Shown: in pieces, positions 14,283 through 24,423 of the stretch
Layout: each line of letters opens with the position of its first letter
How positions within the stretch are numbered: the stretch's first letter is position 1
Assembly: GCF_036203305.1 (NCBI RefSeq)
Contig: NZ_CP108131.1
Location: forward strand, 1,674,001-1,738,000
Direction of reading: 5' to 3'
DNA: 64,000 nucleotides
From: Streptomyces sp. NBC_00190
GTDB taxonomy: Bacteria; Actinomycetota; Actinomycetes; Streptomycetales; Streptomycetaceae
Program-made: the position numbers and the translations under genes
Notes under the pieces: generated by a model
Told to the model about the DNA's origin: nothing
Seen by the model: the letters and a program-made list of their open reading frames with translations, nothing else
Database searches by the model: none

Positions 14283-17090
14283 GTGCGGGTCGGACGGGAA
14301 CAGCAGCGTGACGAGTTACGGGAATGGGTGCGCGGGGGTGCGCACGGCGGCGGCGCTCACGGGGCCTGCCTGATGGTGGAGGGCGAGCCCGGCGCGGGCC
14401 GGACCGCCTTCGTACGGGAGGCACTGGTGCTGGCGGCGGCGCTGGGCTGCCGGGTGCGGTACGCGGCGGCCGACGCGCTCGCGGCGGACCTGCCGCTGCG
14501 TGCCGCACTGGACTGCGTGCACCCTTCGGGCCCGGCCCGGGCCGCCGTCGTCGCGCTGCTGCGGGAGGCCGAGCGGGCGGCGGCACCCGGCGGCGCCCTG
14601 CTGGCGGCGATGGACCTGCTGGTGGCCGGGGTCGAGGAGTGGTGCGCGCAGCGGCCGCTGCTGCTGGTACTGGACGACCTGCACTGGGCGGATACGGCCA
14701 GTCTGCTCCTGTGGCGGCGCCTGGCCCGCACGGCGGCGGCAGGGCGGCTCCCGCTGCTGCTGGCGGCGACCAGGCGGCCGCTGCCCCGCCGGCCCGGGGC
14801 GCAGCGGCCGTGCGCGGCGCCACATGGACACACGGTCCGGCTGGAGCCGCTGACCGCGGCGGAGTCGGCCGAGCTGGTCCACGGCTTGCTGGGGGCGCCG
14901 CCCGGGCCGCGGCTGCGGGAGGCGGCGGAGCAGGCGGGCGGCAATCCCCGGTTGCTGCGGGACCTGCTCGCCCAGTGGTCCGGGCTCGTCCGGGTCGAGG
15001 GCGGCTGCGCCGAACTGTCCGTTGCGGTGGCCGAGTTGCCGCCGCCGCCCGCTTCCCTGGCGCACGGGCCCGACTTCCTCTCCGGCCCGGCGCGCACCAC
15101 CCTGCGGCATGCGGCGCTGCTGGGCCCGGCGTTCACCGCGCGCGAGCTGGCCCTCGTACAGGCCAGGCCCGCACGGGAGTTGCTCGCGGATCTGGAGGAG
15201 CCGCTGCTGGCGGGGCTGCTGGAGGACATCGGGGACCGGCTGCGCTTTCGCCATCCGGCGCTGCGGCGGGCGCTGTACGCGCAGACGCCGGGGGCCCTGC
15301 GCACGGCCCTGCATCAGGACGCCGCGCGGGCCTTCGCCGAGGCGGGGCTGGCCCCGGCCCGGATCGCCGGGCAGCTGCTGTGCGCCGGCCGGCTGAGCCC
15401 CTGGGCGGTGCGCTGGCTCGCCGCTTCGGCGCCGGCGCTGATCGCCGAGGCCCCGGGCGTCGCGGCCGAGCTGCTGGAGCGGGCCGTGGCACAGGGCGAT
15501 CCGCGGGAGCGGGAGACCCTGGAGGCACTGGAGGAGCAGCTGGCGGACGCGGCACTGATGCTGCGGCGAACGGAGTCCGCGGCCCTCCTCGACGCGCTGC
15601 GGGCCCGGACCACGGATGCCGACCGGCGGGCGGCGGTGGACTTCAAGCTGGTCTCGGCGCTGATGATCCAGGGGGACATGGACCGTTCCCTGGCGGTGAC
15701 CGAGCGGGCCCTGGCGGAGGAGTTCCCCTCGGCCGTCTGGCGGCTTCGGCTGGAGGCCTGCCGGGTGCTGGCGCTGGCCGATCTGCACCGGCCGGCCGAG
15801 GCGTTCGCGCTGGCCGGGCCGGTGGTGGCGGGCGCTCGGCGGCTGGGCGATCCGCTGTGCGCGGCGGAGGCCCATCACGCGATGTCGTTCGCGCTGTTCC
15901 ACCTGGGGCGCGGCCGGGACTCGCTGCACCACGTCGCGGAGGGGATCGCGTACGCGCGGCGCAGTCCGGCGGCCAACGACATGCGGCTGCTGCTGCTGGC
16001 GAACCAGGCGGAGGGCCACCTGCGCTTCGACGAGCCGGAGACCGTGGCGGCGGCCCTGCGGGAGGCGCGGGAGCTGGCGGCCGCGACCGGCTCGACGGGG
16101 CGGCTGGTGGTGACCGAGGCCCGGCTCGCCGAGTTCCACTACCGGCTCGGTGACTGGGACGAAGCCGTGTCCGGCGTGGCCAGGGCGCGTGCGCTGCCGG
16201 TGTCCGACGGATGGCTTCCGGTGGTGGTGCACGGGCTGCGGGCGCTGGTACTGGGCCACCGCGACGAGCGGGAGGCGGCGGGCGCGGAGCTCGCGGAGCT
16301 GCCGGCCGACGCCTTCGGTACGCCCGCGGCACGCCGGTACGCCTCCCACGTGCTGCTGGCCCGGGCCCTGTTGGCGGAGCGGGACGGCCGCCCGGCCGAC
16401 GCGCTGCGCGCGCTGCTGCCCGAGCTGGCCGATGACGCGCGGGACGCGGTGTCGTACGAGCGCCCCTGGGTGCTGTCGGAGATCGTCCGGCTCGCCCTGG
16501 AGAGCGCGCAGACGGGTACGGCGCGGGAGGCGGTGGCGGCGTGCGGGCGCGTGGCGGCGGCGCTGCCCGGCTACCCGGGTCCGGCGCTGGCCCTGCTGCG
16601 CTGCCGGGGCCTGTTCGCGCAGGATCCGGAGCTGCTGGCGCAGGCCGTGGCGCACGGGGAGCGCGGCGGGTGGCCGCTGGTGCTGGGTCACACCCTGGAG
16701 GACCTGGCGGTGGCCCGGGCCTGGCACGGCGATCTGGCGGGGTCCCGGTCGGCGCTGACGCGCGCGGTTGCGGCGTACGAGGACCTGGGCGCCCGGTGGG
16801 ACATCGCCCGGGCCGATGCCCGGCTGCGGAGCCTGGGGGTGCGCCGCGGCAGCCGGTCGGCGCGGCGGCGGCCGGCGAACGGCTGGGAGGCGCTGACCCC
16901 GGCCGAGCTGAAGGTGGCGCTGCTGGTGGCGCAGGGCCGTTCGAATCCGGAGATCGCGAGCGCGCTGTTCCTGTCGCGCAGGACGGTGCAGACGCACGTG
17001 TCGCACATCCTGGCCAAGCTCCAGGTCCGCTCCCGTGCGGCGGTGGCGGCTCAGGCGGCGGCCCGTCCCGAGGGTGCGCCGGGTCCGTAG
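14283..17090 (+). CDS. LAL-type LuxR-family transcriptional regulator with AAA ATPase domain
   Basis: A 935-residue regulator: an N-terminal AAA/STAND ATPase module with a P-loop-like GEPGAGRT (residues 34-41) and Walker B LLLVLDDLHWAD, a long helical TPR-like middle, and a C-terminal LuxR helix-turn-helix (LTPAELKVALLVAQGRSN to RRTVQTHVSHILAKLQV). The P-loop Lys is replaced by Arg, unlike the GxxGxGK(S/T) norm, so nucleotide handling may be altered. Starts at GTG 14283. Its 3' end overlaps the convergent sigma-factor gene by 40 bases. Confidence 0.9.
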   Translation: MRVGREQQRDELREWVRGGAHGGGAHGACLMVEGEPGAGRTAFVREALVLAAALGCRVRYAAADALAADLPLRAALDCVHPSGPARAAVVALLREAERAAAPGGALLAAMDLLVAGVEEWCAQRPLLLVLDDLHWADTASLLLWRRLARTAAAGRLPLLLAATRRPLPRRPGAQRPCAAPHGHTVRLEPLTAAESAELVHGLLGAPPGPRLREAAEQAGGNPRLLRDLLAQWSGLVRVEGGCAELSVAVAELPPPPASLAHGPDFLSGPARTTLRHAALLGPAFTARELALVQARPARELLADLEEPLLAGLLEDIGDRLRFRHPALRRALYAQTPGALRTALHQDAARAFAEAGLAPARIAGQLLCAGRLSPWAVRWLAASAPALIAEAPGVAAELLERAVAQGDPRERETLEALEEQLADAALMLRRTESAALLDALRARTTDADRRAAVDFKLVSALMIQGDMDRSLAVTERALAEEFPSAVWRLRLEACRVLALADLHRPAEAFALAGPVVAGARRLGDPLCAAEAHHAMSFALFHLGRGRDSLHHVAEGIAYARRSPAANDMRLLLLANQAEGHLRFDEPETVAAALREARELAAATGSTGRLVVTEARLAEFHYRLGDWDEAVSGVARARALPVSDGWLPVVVHGLRALVLGHRDEREAAGAELAELPADAFGTPAARRYASHVLLARALLAERDGRPADALRALLPELADDARDAVSYERPWVLSEIVRLALESAQTGTAREAVAACGRVAAALPGYPGPALALLRCRGLFAQDPELLAQAVAHGERGGWPLVLGHTLEDLAVARAWHGDLAGSRSALTRAVAAYEDLGARWDIARADARLRSLGVRRGSRSARRRPANGWEALTPAELKVALLVAQGRSNPEIASALFLSRRTVQTHVSHILAKLQVRSRAAVAAQAAARPEGAPGP

Positions 17091-17602
17091 CCGGGCATGG
17101 CGGCGCGCAGCGCCCGTAAGGCGTAGTACGTACGGGACTTCACGGTCCCGGGGGGAACTCCGAGCACCTGGGCGGCCTCGCAGACGGAGGCTCCGCGGAA
17201 GTAGATCTGCACCAGCACGGCGCGGTGCTCGGGGCTGAGCAACAGCAGGGCTCCGTGCAGGTCCAGGGAGGTGACGGCCTCCTCGGTGCGGTCGTCGGCG
17301 GCCGGCGAGTGCTCCAGGGCGTCCGGCCCGACCTCGGCGGGGCGTACCTGGCGGGCCCGCCGGGCGTCGATGGCCAGGCGCCGGCCGACGGTGTAGAGCC
17401 AGGGCCGCACGGAGGCGTGGGCGCTCTCCAGCGCCTCGGGGTGGGTCCAGGCGCGGAAGAGCGTCTCCTGGAGGAGGTCCTCGGCGCGCTGCCGGTCGCC
17501 GAAGGTCAGGCCGAGGAGGAAGCCGTAGAGGGCCTTGCCGTGCTCGCTGTGCAGCCGGGCGAGGGCGTGTGCGTCGGTGCGACGGGTGAGGGTGCTGGTC
17601 AC
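17051..17602 (-). CDS. ECF-type RNA polymerase sigma factor
   Basis: A 183-residue sigma factor with region 2 (FGDRQRAEDLLQETLFRAW) and region 4 (LSPEHRAVLVQIYFRGASV, then AAQVLGVPPGTVKSRTYYAL). The GTG at 17600-17602 has GGAAGGGG upstream. No zinc-binding anti-sigma gene follows: the next gene is the convergent LAL regulator, whose end overlaps. Its control must therefore come from elsewhere. Palindromic DNA between guaB1 and this gene could affect read-through. Confidence 0.9.
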   Translation of the reverse strand: MTSTLTRRTDAHALARLHSEHGKALYGFLLGLTFGDRQRAEDLLQETLFRAWTHPEALESAHASVRPWLYTVGRRLAIDARRARQVRPAEVGPDALEHSPAADDRTEEAVTSLDLHGALLLLSPEHRAVLVQIYFRGASVCEAAQVLGVPPGTVKSRTYYALRALRAAMPGYGPGAPSGRAAA

Positions 17603-17770
17603 GGGGTGCCCCTTCCAGGTCGGATGACCTGAGCGTGACGGAGCCGTGCCGTGGAGTTATCCGCCGCTTGGCGTATCCCGCCCCGCCGGTCGCCGACCGG
17701 TCGGTCGGACGAGCCGAACGGTCGACCGGCTCCGCCGGGGGCTGTGGTGCGCGCCGCGCGCGAACGCCGA

Positions 17771-17855
17771 CCCACGGACGGTCCCGGGACGGGCCGCGCC
17801 CCGGGAAACGGGCGTGGCCCCCGGGACCGTCCGTGGGGACGGGCCCGGGGGCCAC
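17771..17855 (-). terminator. Two overlapping hairpins after guaB1 (terminator, possibly attenuator)
   Basis: Hairpin A has arms 17814-17832 and 17837-17855 (18 of 19 paired, 4-base loop), 20 bases after the guaB1 stop. Hairpin B has perfect 18-bp arms 17771-17788 and 17820-17837. Both use the segment 17820-17832, so they exclude each other. Neither has a U-tract, as is usual in streptomycetes. They separate guaB1 from the downstream sigma-factor gene. Confidence 0.65.
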
Positions 17856-17874
17856 GGGAGGAAGAGCGGGGGAA

Positions 17875-19376
<1,502 letters not shown>

Positions 19377-19574
19377 ACTTCATTCTCCCACGACCTGCCG
19401 TTTACACGGTCCGGGCCGATCGTCCAGGACATACCGGGCCGTGTGGTCGGTTCCTACAGGACCTTGGTCCCGGGCGCGCGCGGGATGCGCCGGACGGGCG
19501 GAGACTGGAGACCGGAGAAGGGGAGTGGGGAGAGGAAACGCAGGCTCCAGGTCTCCGAGGAGAGGCGTCCCGAC

Positions 19575-20774
19575 ATGCGACGCAGTCCCGCCCGTGCGTT
19601 GGCCGCGGCACTGCTGCTCGTCCTCGCGTCGGCTCCGGCCGCCGCCTCGGCCCCGGTTGACCAGGCTCCGCCGCCCGCGGCGGTCTCCGCCCGGTACGGG
19701 GACGACTGCCCGCAGGAGGGTCTCGGCCCCGAGCTGACCGCCAAGCTGGACCAGGCCATCGAGCGCACCCGGAAAGAGGCCGGCGTACCCGGAGTGATCG
19801 TCGGGCTGTGCCTGCCCGGTCGGGGCAGCTACATCCGTGCCACCGGCGTCGCCGACACCGCCACGGGCCGGCCGATGCAGACCGGCCTGCTCATGCGCAT
19901 CGCCAGCGTGACCAAGACGTTCACGGTCACCGCAATACTCGAACTGGTCGACGACGGCCTCGTCGGACTCGACGACCCGATCTCCAAGTACGTCGCCGGC
20001 GTCCCCGACGGCGGCCGTATCACCCTGCGGCAGATGGCCGAGATGCGCAGTGGCCTGTACCCGTACACCGCCGACCCCGACTTCGTGCAGGCGCTGGTCG
20101 CCGGCCCCGAGCGCCAGTTCACACCGCAGGAACTGCTCGCCTACGCCTTCCGGCACCCCAACACCTCCGGGCCCGGGGAGAAGTTCCAGTACTCCAACAC
20201 CAACACCGTCCTGCTCGGCCTGGTGGTGGAGAAGGTGAGCGGGCTCAGCCTGGCCGACTTCATCGACAAGCGGGTCGACGGCCCCGCGCACCTGCGCCGC
20301 ACGCTGTTCCCGCTCGCGGCCGAGTTCCCGTCCCCTCACGCACACGGCTACACCGATCTGACCCCGACCGGCGCGAAAACCGACGCCACGGACTGGAATC
20401 CGAGCTGGGGGTGGGCGGCCGCCGCGATGATCTCCGACCTGGACGACCTCCGGCGCTGGGCTCAGGTCCTCGCCACCGGCACGCTCCTGTCCCCCGCCAC
20501 CCAGGCGGAGCGGCTGAAGATGCTCCCCACCGGCATTCCCGGCAACGACTACGGGCTCGGCATCTTCGACAACCACGGATGGATCGGGCACAACGGCTCG
20601 CTGCCCGGATACGAGAGCGTGAGCGTCTACCTCCCCTCCGATCGGGCGACCCTGGTCATCCTGATCAACACCGACATCCACCACGAGGGCAGCGAGCCGA
20701 GCACGCTCATCGCCAAGACGATCACCGGCATCGCGACCCCGGACAACGTGTACGACATCCAGCCCCAGGACTGA
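19575..20774 (+). CDS. Secreted serine hydrolase, D-alanyl-D-alanine carboxypeptidase / class C beta-lactamase fold
   Basis: A 399-residue exported protein. A signal peptide (Arg-rich start, hydrophobic core, A-x-A at about residues 24-26) precedes a penicillin-recognising serine hydrolase domain. Its catalytic motifs are SVTK (S111, K114), YSN (206-208) and HNG (339-341). This family includes Streptomyces R61-type D,D-carboxypeptidases and esterases. The ATG at 19575 has GAGGAGAGG upstream. It is transcribed away from guaB1 and converges on xdhC. Confidence 0.85.
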   Translation: MRRSPARALAAALLLVLASAPAAASAPVDQAPPPAAVSARYGDDCPQEGLGPELTAKLDQAIERTRKEAGVPGVIVGLCLPGRGSYIRATGVADTATGRPMQTGLLMRIASVTKTFTVTAILELVDDGLVGLDDPISKYVAGVPDGGRITLRQMAEMRSGLYPYTADPDFVQALVAGPERQFTPQELLAYAFRHPNTSGPGEKFQYSNTNTVLLGLVVEKVSGLSLADFIDKRVDGPAHLRRTLFPLAAEFPSPHAHGYTDLTPTGAKTDATDWNPSWGWAAAAMISDLDDLRRWAQVLATGTLLSPATQAERLKMLPTGIPGNDYGLGIFDNHGWIGHNGSLPGYESVSVYLPSDRATLVILINTDIHHEGSEPSTLIAKTITGIATPDNVYDIQPQD

Positions 20775-20778
20775 GCGG

Positions 20779-21936
20779 TCATCCCCGCACGGCCGCCCGG
20801 ACGGCCTGCGCCGTACGCCGGTGCACCGGACCGCTGCGTTGCGCCAGCGGGAGGACCGAGCCGCCGTGCCGGACCGCCGTGAACTCGGCGGCTATGGCCA
20901 GGGCCGTCTCCTCGGGGGTCGCGCCGCCCAGGTCGAGGCCGATCGGGGAGCGCAGCCGGTCCAGGGCGGCCTGCGGCACTCCTTCCTCGCGCAGGCGCGC
21001 GGCCCGTTCGGCGTGGGTGCGCCGCGATCCCATGGCGCCGACGTAGGCGAGTGGCAGCCGCAGGGCGAGCGCGAGCAGGGGTACGTCGAACTTGGCGTCG
21101 TGGGTGAGGACGCACACGGCGGTACGGGAGTCCAGCCGGCCCGCGTCCCGCTCCCCGGCCAGGTGCCGGTGCGGCCAGTCCACGACCACCTCGTCGGCGT
21201 CGGGGAAGCGGGCCGGGGTCGCGAAGACGGGCCGGGCGTCGCACACGGTGACGCGGTGGCCGAGGAAGGCGCCGATCCGCGCCAGGGCCGCGGCGAAGTC
21301 GATGGCTCCGTAGACGATCAGCCGGGGCGGTTCGGCGGCCGATTCGACCAGCAGGGTCAGCGGCTCTCCGCACAGTCCGCCGGCCGTGCCGAGCTCGACG
21401 GTGCCGGTGCGCCCGGCCAGCAGCAGCGCCCTGACCTGCCCGGTGGCGGCCCGGTCCAGCTCCGCGCCCGCACCCAGGGTGCCCTCGTGCGATCCGTCGG
21501 CGTGCACGGCGAGAGCCCGGCCGAGCTGGGACTGGGGGCCGCGGACCACCCGGGCCAGCGCGGCCCGCGTCCCGCCGGCGGCGGCGTCGAGCACCGAGCC
21601 GAGGACCGGGCGCACCGGGTCGCGCCCGCGCACCGGCGTGACCAGGACGTCCAGGACTCCCCCGCAGGTGAGACCCACGGCGAAGGCGTCGTCGTCGCTG
21701 TAGCCGAAGCGGTGCAGGCCGCCCTGGCCGGATTCGATCGCGTCGAGGCACAGCTCGTGCACGGCGGACTCCACGCAGCCTCCGGAGATGGAGCCGAGCG
21801 CGGTGCCCCGGTCGTCGACGGCGAGTGAGGCGCCCGGTCCGCGTGGCGCGCTGCCGCTGACGGAGACGACGGTGGCCAGGGCGAATTCCCGGCGCGCGGC
21901 ACACCACGCGCGTAGCTCGTCGGCTATGTCGAGCAT
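20779..21936 (-). CDS. xdhC: XdhC/CoxI-family molybdenum hydroxylase maturation protein
   Basis: A 385-residue protein with the N-terminal XdhC_CoxI motif (SISGGCVESAVHE) and a C-terminal Rossmann-like domain (LIVYGAIDFAAALARIGAFLGHRV; then GAMGSRRTHAER). The family inserts or protects the sulfurated molybdenum cofactor in xanthine-dehydrogenase-type enzymes. The plausible client here is the CoxLMS-like enzyme at 27255-31005. Its ATG overlaps the stop of the upstream IS701-type gene in TGATG, so translation is coupled to a transposase-like gene, which is unusual. Confidence 0.88.
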   Translation of the reverse strand: MLDIADELRAWCAARREFALATVVSVSGSAPRGPGASLAVDDRGTALGSISGGCVESAVHELCLDAIESGQGGLHRFGYSDDDAFAVGLTCGGVLDVLVTPVRGRDPVRPVLGSVLDAAAGGTRAALARVVRGPQSQLGRALAVHADGSHEGTLGAGAELDRAATGQVRALLLAGRTGTVELGTAGGLCGEPLTLLVESAAEPPRLIVYGAIDFAAALARIGAFLGHRVTVCDARPVFATPARFPDADEVVVDWPHRHLAGERDAGRLDSRTAVCVLTHDAKFDVPLLALALRLPLAYVGAMGSRRTHAERAARLREEGVPQAALDRLRSPIGLDLGGATPEETALAIAAEFTAVRHGGSVLPLAQRSGPVHRRTAQAVRAAVRG

Positions 21937-23249
21937 CAGCGGATGTACTCACGGCGCGGGGTCTGGCCGGGAATGAGCGGCCGGGGCGGCATGACGGCGG
22001 GAGCCGACGGCCGGGGGAGGGTCGGCCGGGCCGCGGCGGCGGACCGGGTGGCGGCGGAGCGGGCGACTCCGGTGTAGGCGTCGTGCACCGGGTCGCGCGC
22101 GCCCAGGAGTTTCGCGGCGTGGGCGACGCTGGCCAGGGTGGCGTGGTGGTGCCAGCCGCGGAAGGAGCGGCCCTCGAAGTCCCGGATCCCCACGGGTTCG
22201 CAGGTCTCGGCGAAGTCGAGGGAGACGCGGTCGGTGAGCTTGGCGAGCAGGAACAGCTGGGCGAGGGGCCGGTCGCCGATGTTGGTGATCCAGAACTCGG
22301 AGGGCAGCAGGGCGGCTTCGGTCCAGGCTCCCACCAGCAGCAGCGGGGTCGACGGTACGGGTGCCGGCCGGTCCTCGCTGGGGGTGGCGAGGATGGTGGC
22401 CGAGGTCAGCAGGGTCACCGCGCCTTCGGCCCGGCCGTGCCGGGTCCATTCGACGACGCGGCGCTGGGAGCGCAGGGAGTCGATGAGCTCGCGGGCGGGC
22501 GCGGTGTGGGGGCCCGGCTTGTGGCGGCCGGCACCACCGAAGGAGACGGGCAGCGAGCCGTCGACCTTGAAGACGAAGGGGATGTCCTGCAGGGCGAAGG
22601 ACTCGATGCTCTGCGGGAGGTCGCCGTTGGCGACTTCCATCACCACGGGCCGGCGCTGGAGTTGCCAGCTGGCGGCCATGCGCTGGACGGCGTGTACGGC
22701 GTCCTGGGCGGGGGTGAGGGAGCGGGCCGTGTCGGGGATTCCGGCCCTGCGGCGGCGCAGGAGTTCGCTGGTCCAGGGCCCGGGGAGGGTGAGGGTCCAT
22801 TCGACCGGGAAACTCGCCTCGCTGGAGGCGAGCCAGATCCCGCTGGCCTGCTGACAGTTGGCGGTGCGGCCGAGCTGGGGGACGAACTGCCGGCCGACAC
22901 CGACCGAGCGGTCACCCGCCTTCTCTATGACCATGGGCTGGAGCACCCAGGCCAGCGGGCGCTGCGCGGTGCGTTCGAGGTGCTGGGCGAGGGAGCGGCG
23001 GACCGGGGTCCAGTCCCAGGGGGACTTGCTGATGAACTGCTGAAGACTCTGCTCGACGGAACTGGCTCCTGTTCCGGCGATGTTACGGATGGTTTTCTTT
23101 CCGGTGGTCCGCACCAGGCCGTTCAGATAAACGCGGGCCCAGTTTCGCTGGTCCCGCCGGGGTAAGGACTCGAAGAGAAGAGAGATCAGGACGTCGATCA
23201 ATTCGGAGATTTCCTTCGTGGAATCCTCCGGCAGGACTACGCGAGCCAT
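21936..23249 (-). CDS. IS701-family transposase-like protein (possibly domesticated)
   Basis: A 437-residue protein with the IS701 DDE-superfamily architecture. The N-terminal LFESLPRRDQRNWARVYLNGLV and QQFISKSPWDW stretches and the late FEGRSFRGWHHHATL motif are typical of full-length IS701 transposases. I saw no terminal inverted repeats or target duplications around it. The stop overlaps the xdhC start, and a SigB-like promoter sits just upstream, as for a resident gene. Either a transposase that lost its ends or a co-opted DNA-binding protein. Confidence 0.75.
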   Translation of the reverse strand: MARVVLPEDSTKEISELIDVLISLLFESLPRRDQRNWARVYLNGLVRTTGKKTIRNIAGTGASSVEQSLQQFISKSPWDWTPVRRSLAQHLERTAQRPLAWVLQPMVIEKAGDRSVGVGRQFVPQLGRTANCQQASGIWLASSEASFPVEWTLTLPGPWTSELLRRRRAGIPDTARSLTPAQDAVHAVQRMAASWQLQRRPVVMEVANGDLPQSIESFALQDIPFVFKVDGSLPVSFGGAGRHKPGPHTAPARELIDSLRSQRRVVEWTRHGRAEGAVTLLTSATILATPSEDRPAPVPSTPLLLVGAWTEAALLPSEFWITNIGDRPLAQLFLLAKLTDRVSLDFAETCEPVGIRDFEGRSFRGWHHHATLASVAHAAKLLGARDPVHDAYTGVARSAATRSAAAARPTLPRPSAPAVMPPRPLIPGQTPRREYIR

Positions 23250-23279
23250 CTGGGCCTCCCCCGCGACCAGCTAGATCCA

Positions 23280-23303
23280 ATACCCTACTTTACCGCGGAG
23301 AAC
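23280..23303 (-). promoter_or_regulatory. Putative SigB-type promoter (GTTC-N14-GGGTAT)
   Basis: On the minus strand GTTC (23300-23303) and GGGTAT (23280-23285) are spaced 14 bases apart, resembling the GTTT-N14-16-GGGTAT pattern of streptomycete SigB-like stress sigma factors. A start near 23272 would give a leader of about 23 bases to the IS701-type gene. The local DNA is AT-rich for this genome. Confidence 0.4.
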
Positions 23304-23321
23304 GGCCGTAGGCCCCGGCGG

Positions 23322-23969
23322 CTACTTCCTGAGGTCGCTGGCAGTATCGAGCCGCTCTTCCTCTACCACGAGTGGGATGGGGATCTGGTTCGCCGCATAG
23401 TAGAGCGCGATCAGGAAGTGTGCGACAAGCGTGAGCGGTGCGGAGAAGAACGCGAGGAGCACGGTCAGGGGGTAGGCGATGGCGCCGAGGCCGAAACGCA
23501 CCCTGGTCGCCCGCGCACCTTCCTTGTCGACCTGCTCGTGGAAGAGGTGCCCGACCTGGGTGACGTACCACCAGAAGGCCAGGAACGCCAAGGCGTAGGC
23601 CACGGTGACGAGACTGTAGAGCACGGCCGCGGCGTTGGCCGAACCGCCTTCCTCCATGAGGTGCTCGGCGAGCACATTGGTCGTGTACGGAATCACCGAC
23701 ACCACCATCAGCACCAGGAGATTCAGGAACAACAGAGGGCGGTCGACGCGCTTGAGGTGACTGAAGATGGTGTGGTGATTCACCCACATCACACCGATAA
23801 TGAGGAAACTCACCACGTACGCGGCGTAATGCGGCCACTGTTCACGGACCCCGTGCCAGAAATCGGATCCCGTTTCCTCCGGAACCTTCAATTCCAGGAC
23901 GAGGATCGTAATGATGATGGCGAATACGCCATCACTGAATGCCTCGACCCGTCCGGTTTCGCGTTCCAT
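23322..23969 (-). CDS. TMEM175-family potassium channel-like membrane protein (DUF1211)
   Basis: A 215-residue membrane protein with about six hydrophobic helices. The first carries the family signature RVEAFSDGVFAIIIT (R-x3-FSD), which lines the ion path in bacterial TMEM175 channels. A second family stretch, WVNHHTIFSHL, follows helix 2. The ATG at 23967-23969 is preceded by GGGGAGG; a longer frame upstream lacks support. Bacterial members conduct K+ with weak selectivity. It ends about 70 bases before the IS701-type gene. Confidence 0.85.
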   Translation of the reverse strand: MERETGRVEAFSDGVFAIIITILVLELKVPEETGSDFWHGVREQWPHYAAYVVSFLIIGVMWVNHHTIFSHLKRVDRPLLFLNLLVLMVVSVIPYTTNVLAEHLMEEGGSANAAAVLYSLVTVAYALAFLAFWWYVTQVGHLFHEQVDKEGARATRVRFGLGAIAYPLTVLLAFFSAPLTLVAHFLIALYYAANQIPIPLVVEEERLDTASDLRK

Positions 23970-24012
23970 GGCCTCCCCTTCGCCACTGCATATATCTACG
24001 ACTCGCGCATAC

Positions 24013-24041
24013 GGGGAGGGCGTACGTCCCCCGCCCTCCCC
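24013..24041 (-). terminator. Hairpin ending the 24-gene minus-strand operon
   Basis: Perfect 10-bp arms GGGGAGGGCG (24013-24022) and CGCCCTCCCC (24032-24041) with a 9-base loop, 25 bases after the stop of the last gene (24067). No U-tract. Confidence 0.6.
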
Positions 24042-24066
24042 GCACACGCTACCCAGATTCCGGCCG

Positions 24067-24408
24067 TCAGCCGCCGAATCCGGCAGTCTGCCGCCAGATT
24101 CGGCCATCGCGGACGACAAGTGTCCCGAACGCGTGCTCCGGTTCACCGTTCAGGTTCATGATCGCCCGGTAGAAGATGGTGTCGTCCGTCTCGATGTACT
24201 CCTGGAGTTCCACCAGCGTGGGCTTCACGGTGAGATAGCCGGTGAACGTCTCGCGAACGGCGTCGATGCCCACCGAGACCCCCTCGAAGCGCAACAGCAC
24301 CGCGTCGTCGGTGTAGTTCTTCATGACCGCCTCGATGTCCAGGGCGGCCAGCGCTTCCATCTGGCGGACGAACACCGGGTGCAGCTTGGAGATGTCGTAC
24401 TTGGCCAT
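24067..24408 (-). CDS. SnoaL/NTF2-like protein (operon end)
   Basis: A 113-residue small cone-shaped-fold protein: helix-rich start (MEALAALDIEAVMKNYTDDAVLLRFEG) and strands ending in AFGTLVVRDGRIWRQTAGF. The ATG at 24406-24408 has GGAG six bases upstream. An alternative ATG at 24421-24423, directly after the kinase stop, lacks a ribosome site. It is one of four such proteins in this operon. The fold hosts isomerases, hydrolases and ligand-binding proteins, so no reaction is assigned. Confidence 0.75.
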   Translation of the reverse strand: MAKYDISKLHPVFVRQMEALAALDIEAVMKNYTDDAVLLRFEGVSVGIDAVRETFTGYLTVKPTLVELQEYIETDDTIFYRAIMNLNGEPEHAFGTLVVRDGRIWRQTAGFGG

Positions 24409-24423
24409 GTCGACTCCGTTCAT

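Noticed and set aside
17603..17874. Extra gene between guaB1 and the sigma factor
   Set aside because: Frames here run through strong palindromes and show no protein features.
21936..23249. A complete insertion sequence
   Set aside because: No terminal inverted repeats or target duplication could be seen next to the IS701-type gene, so only the gene is annotated.
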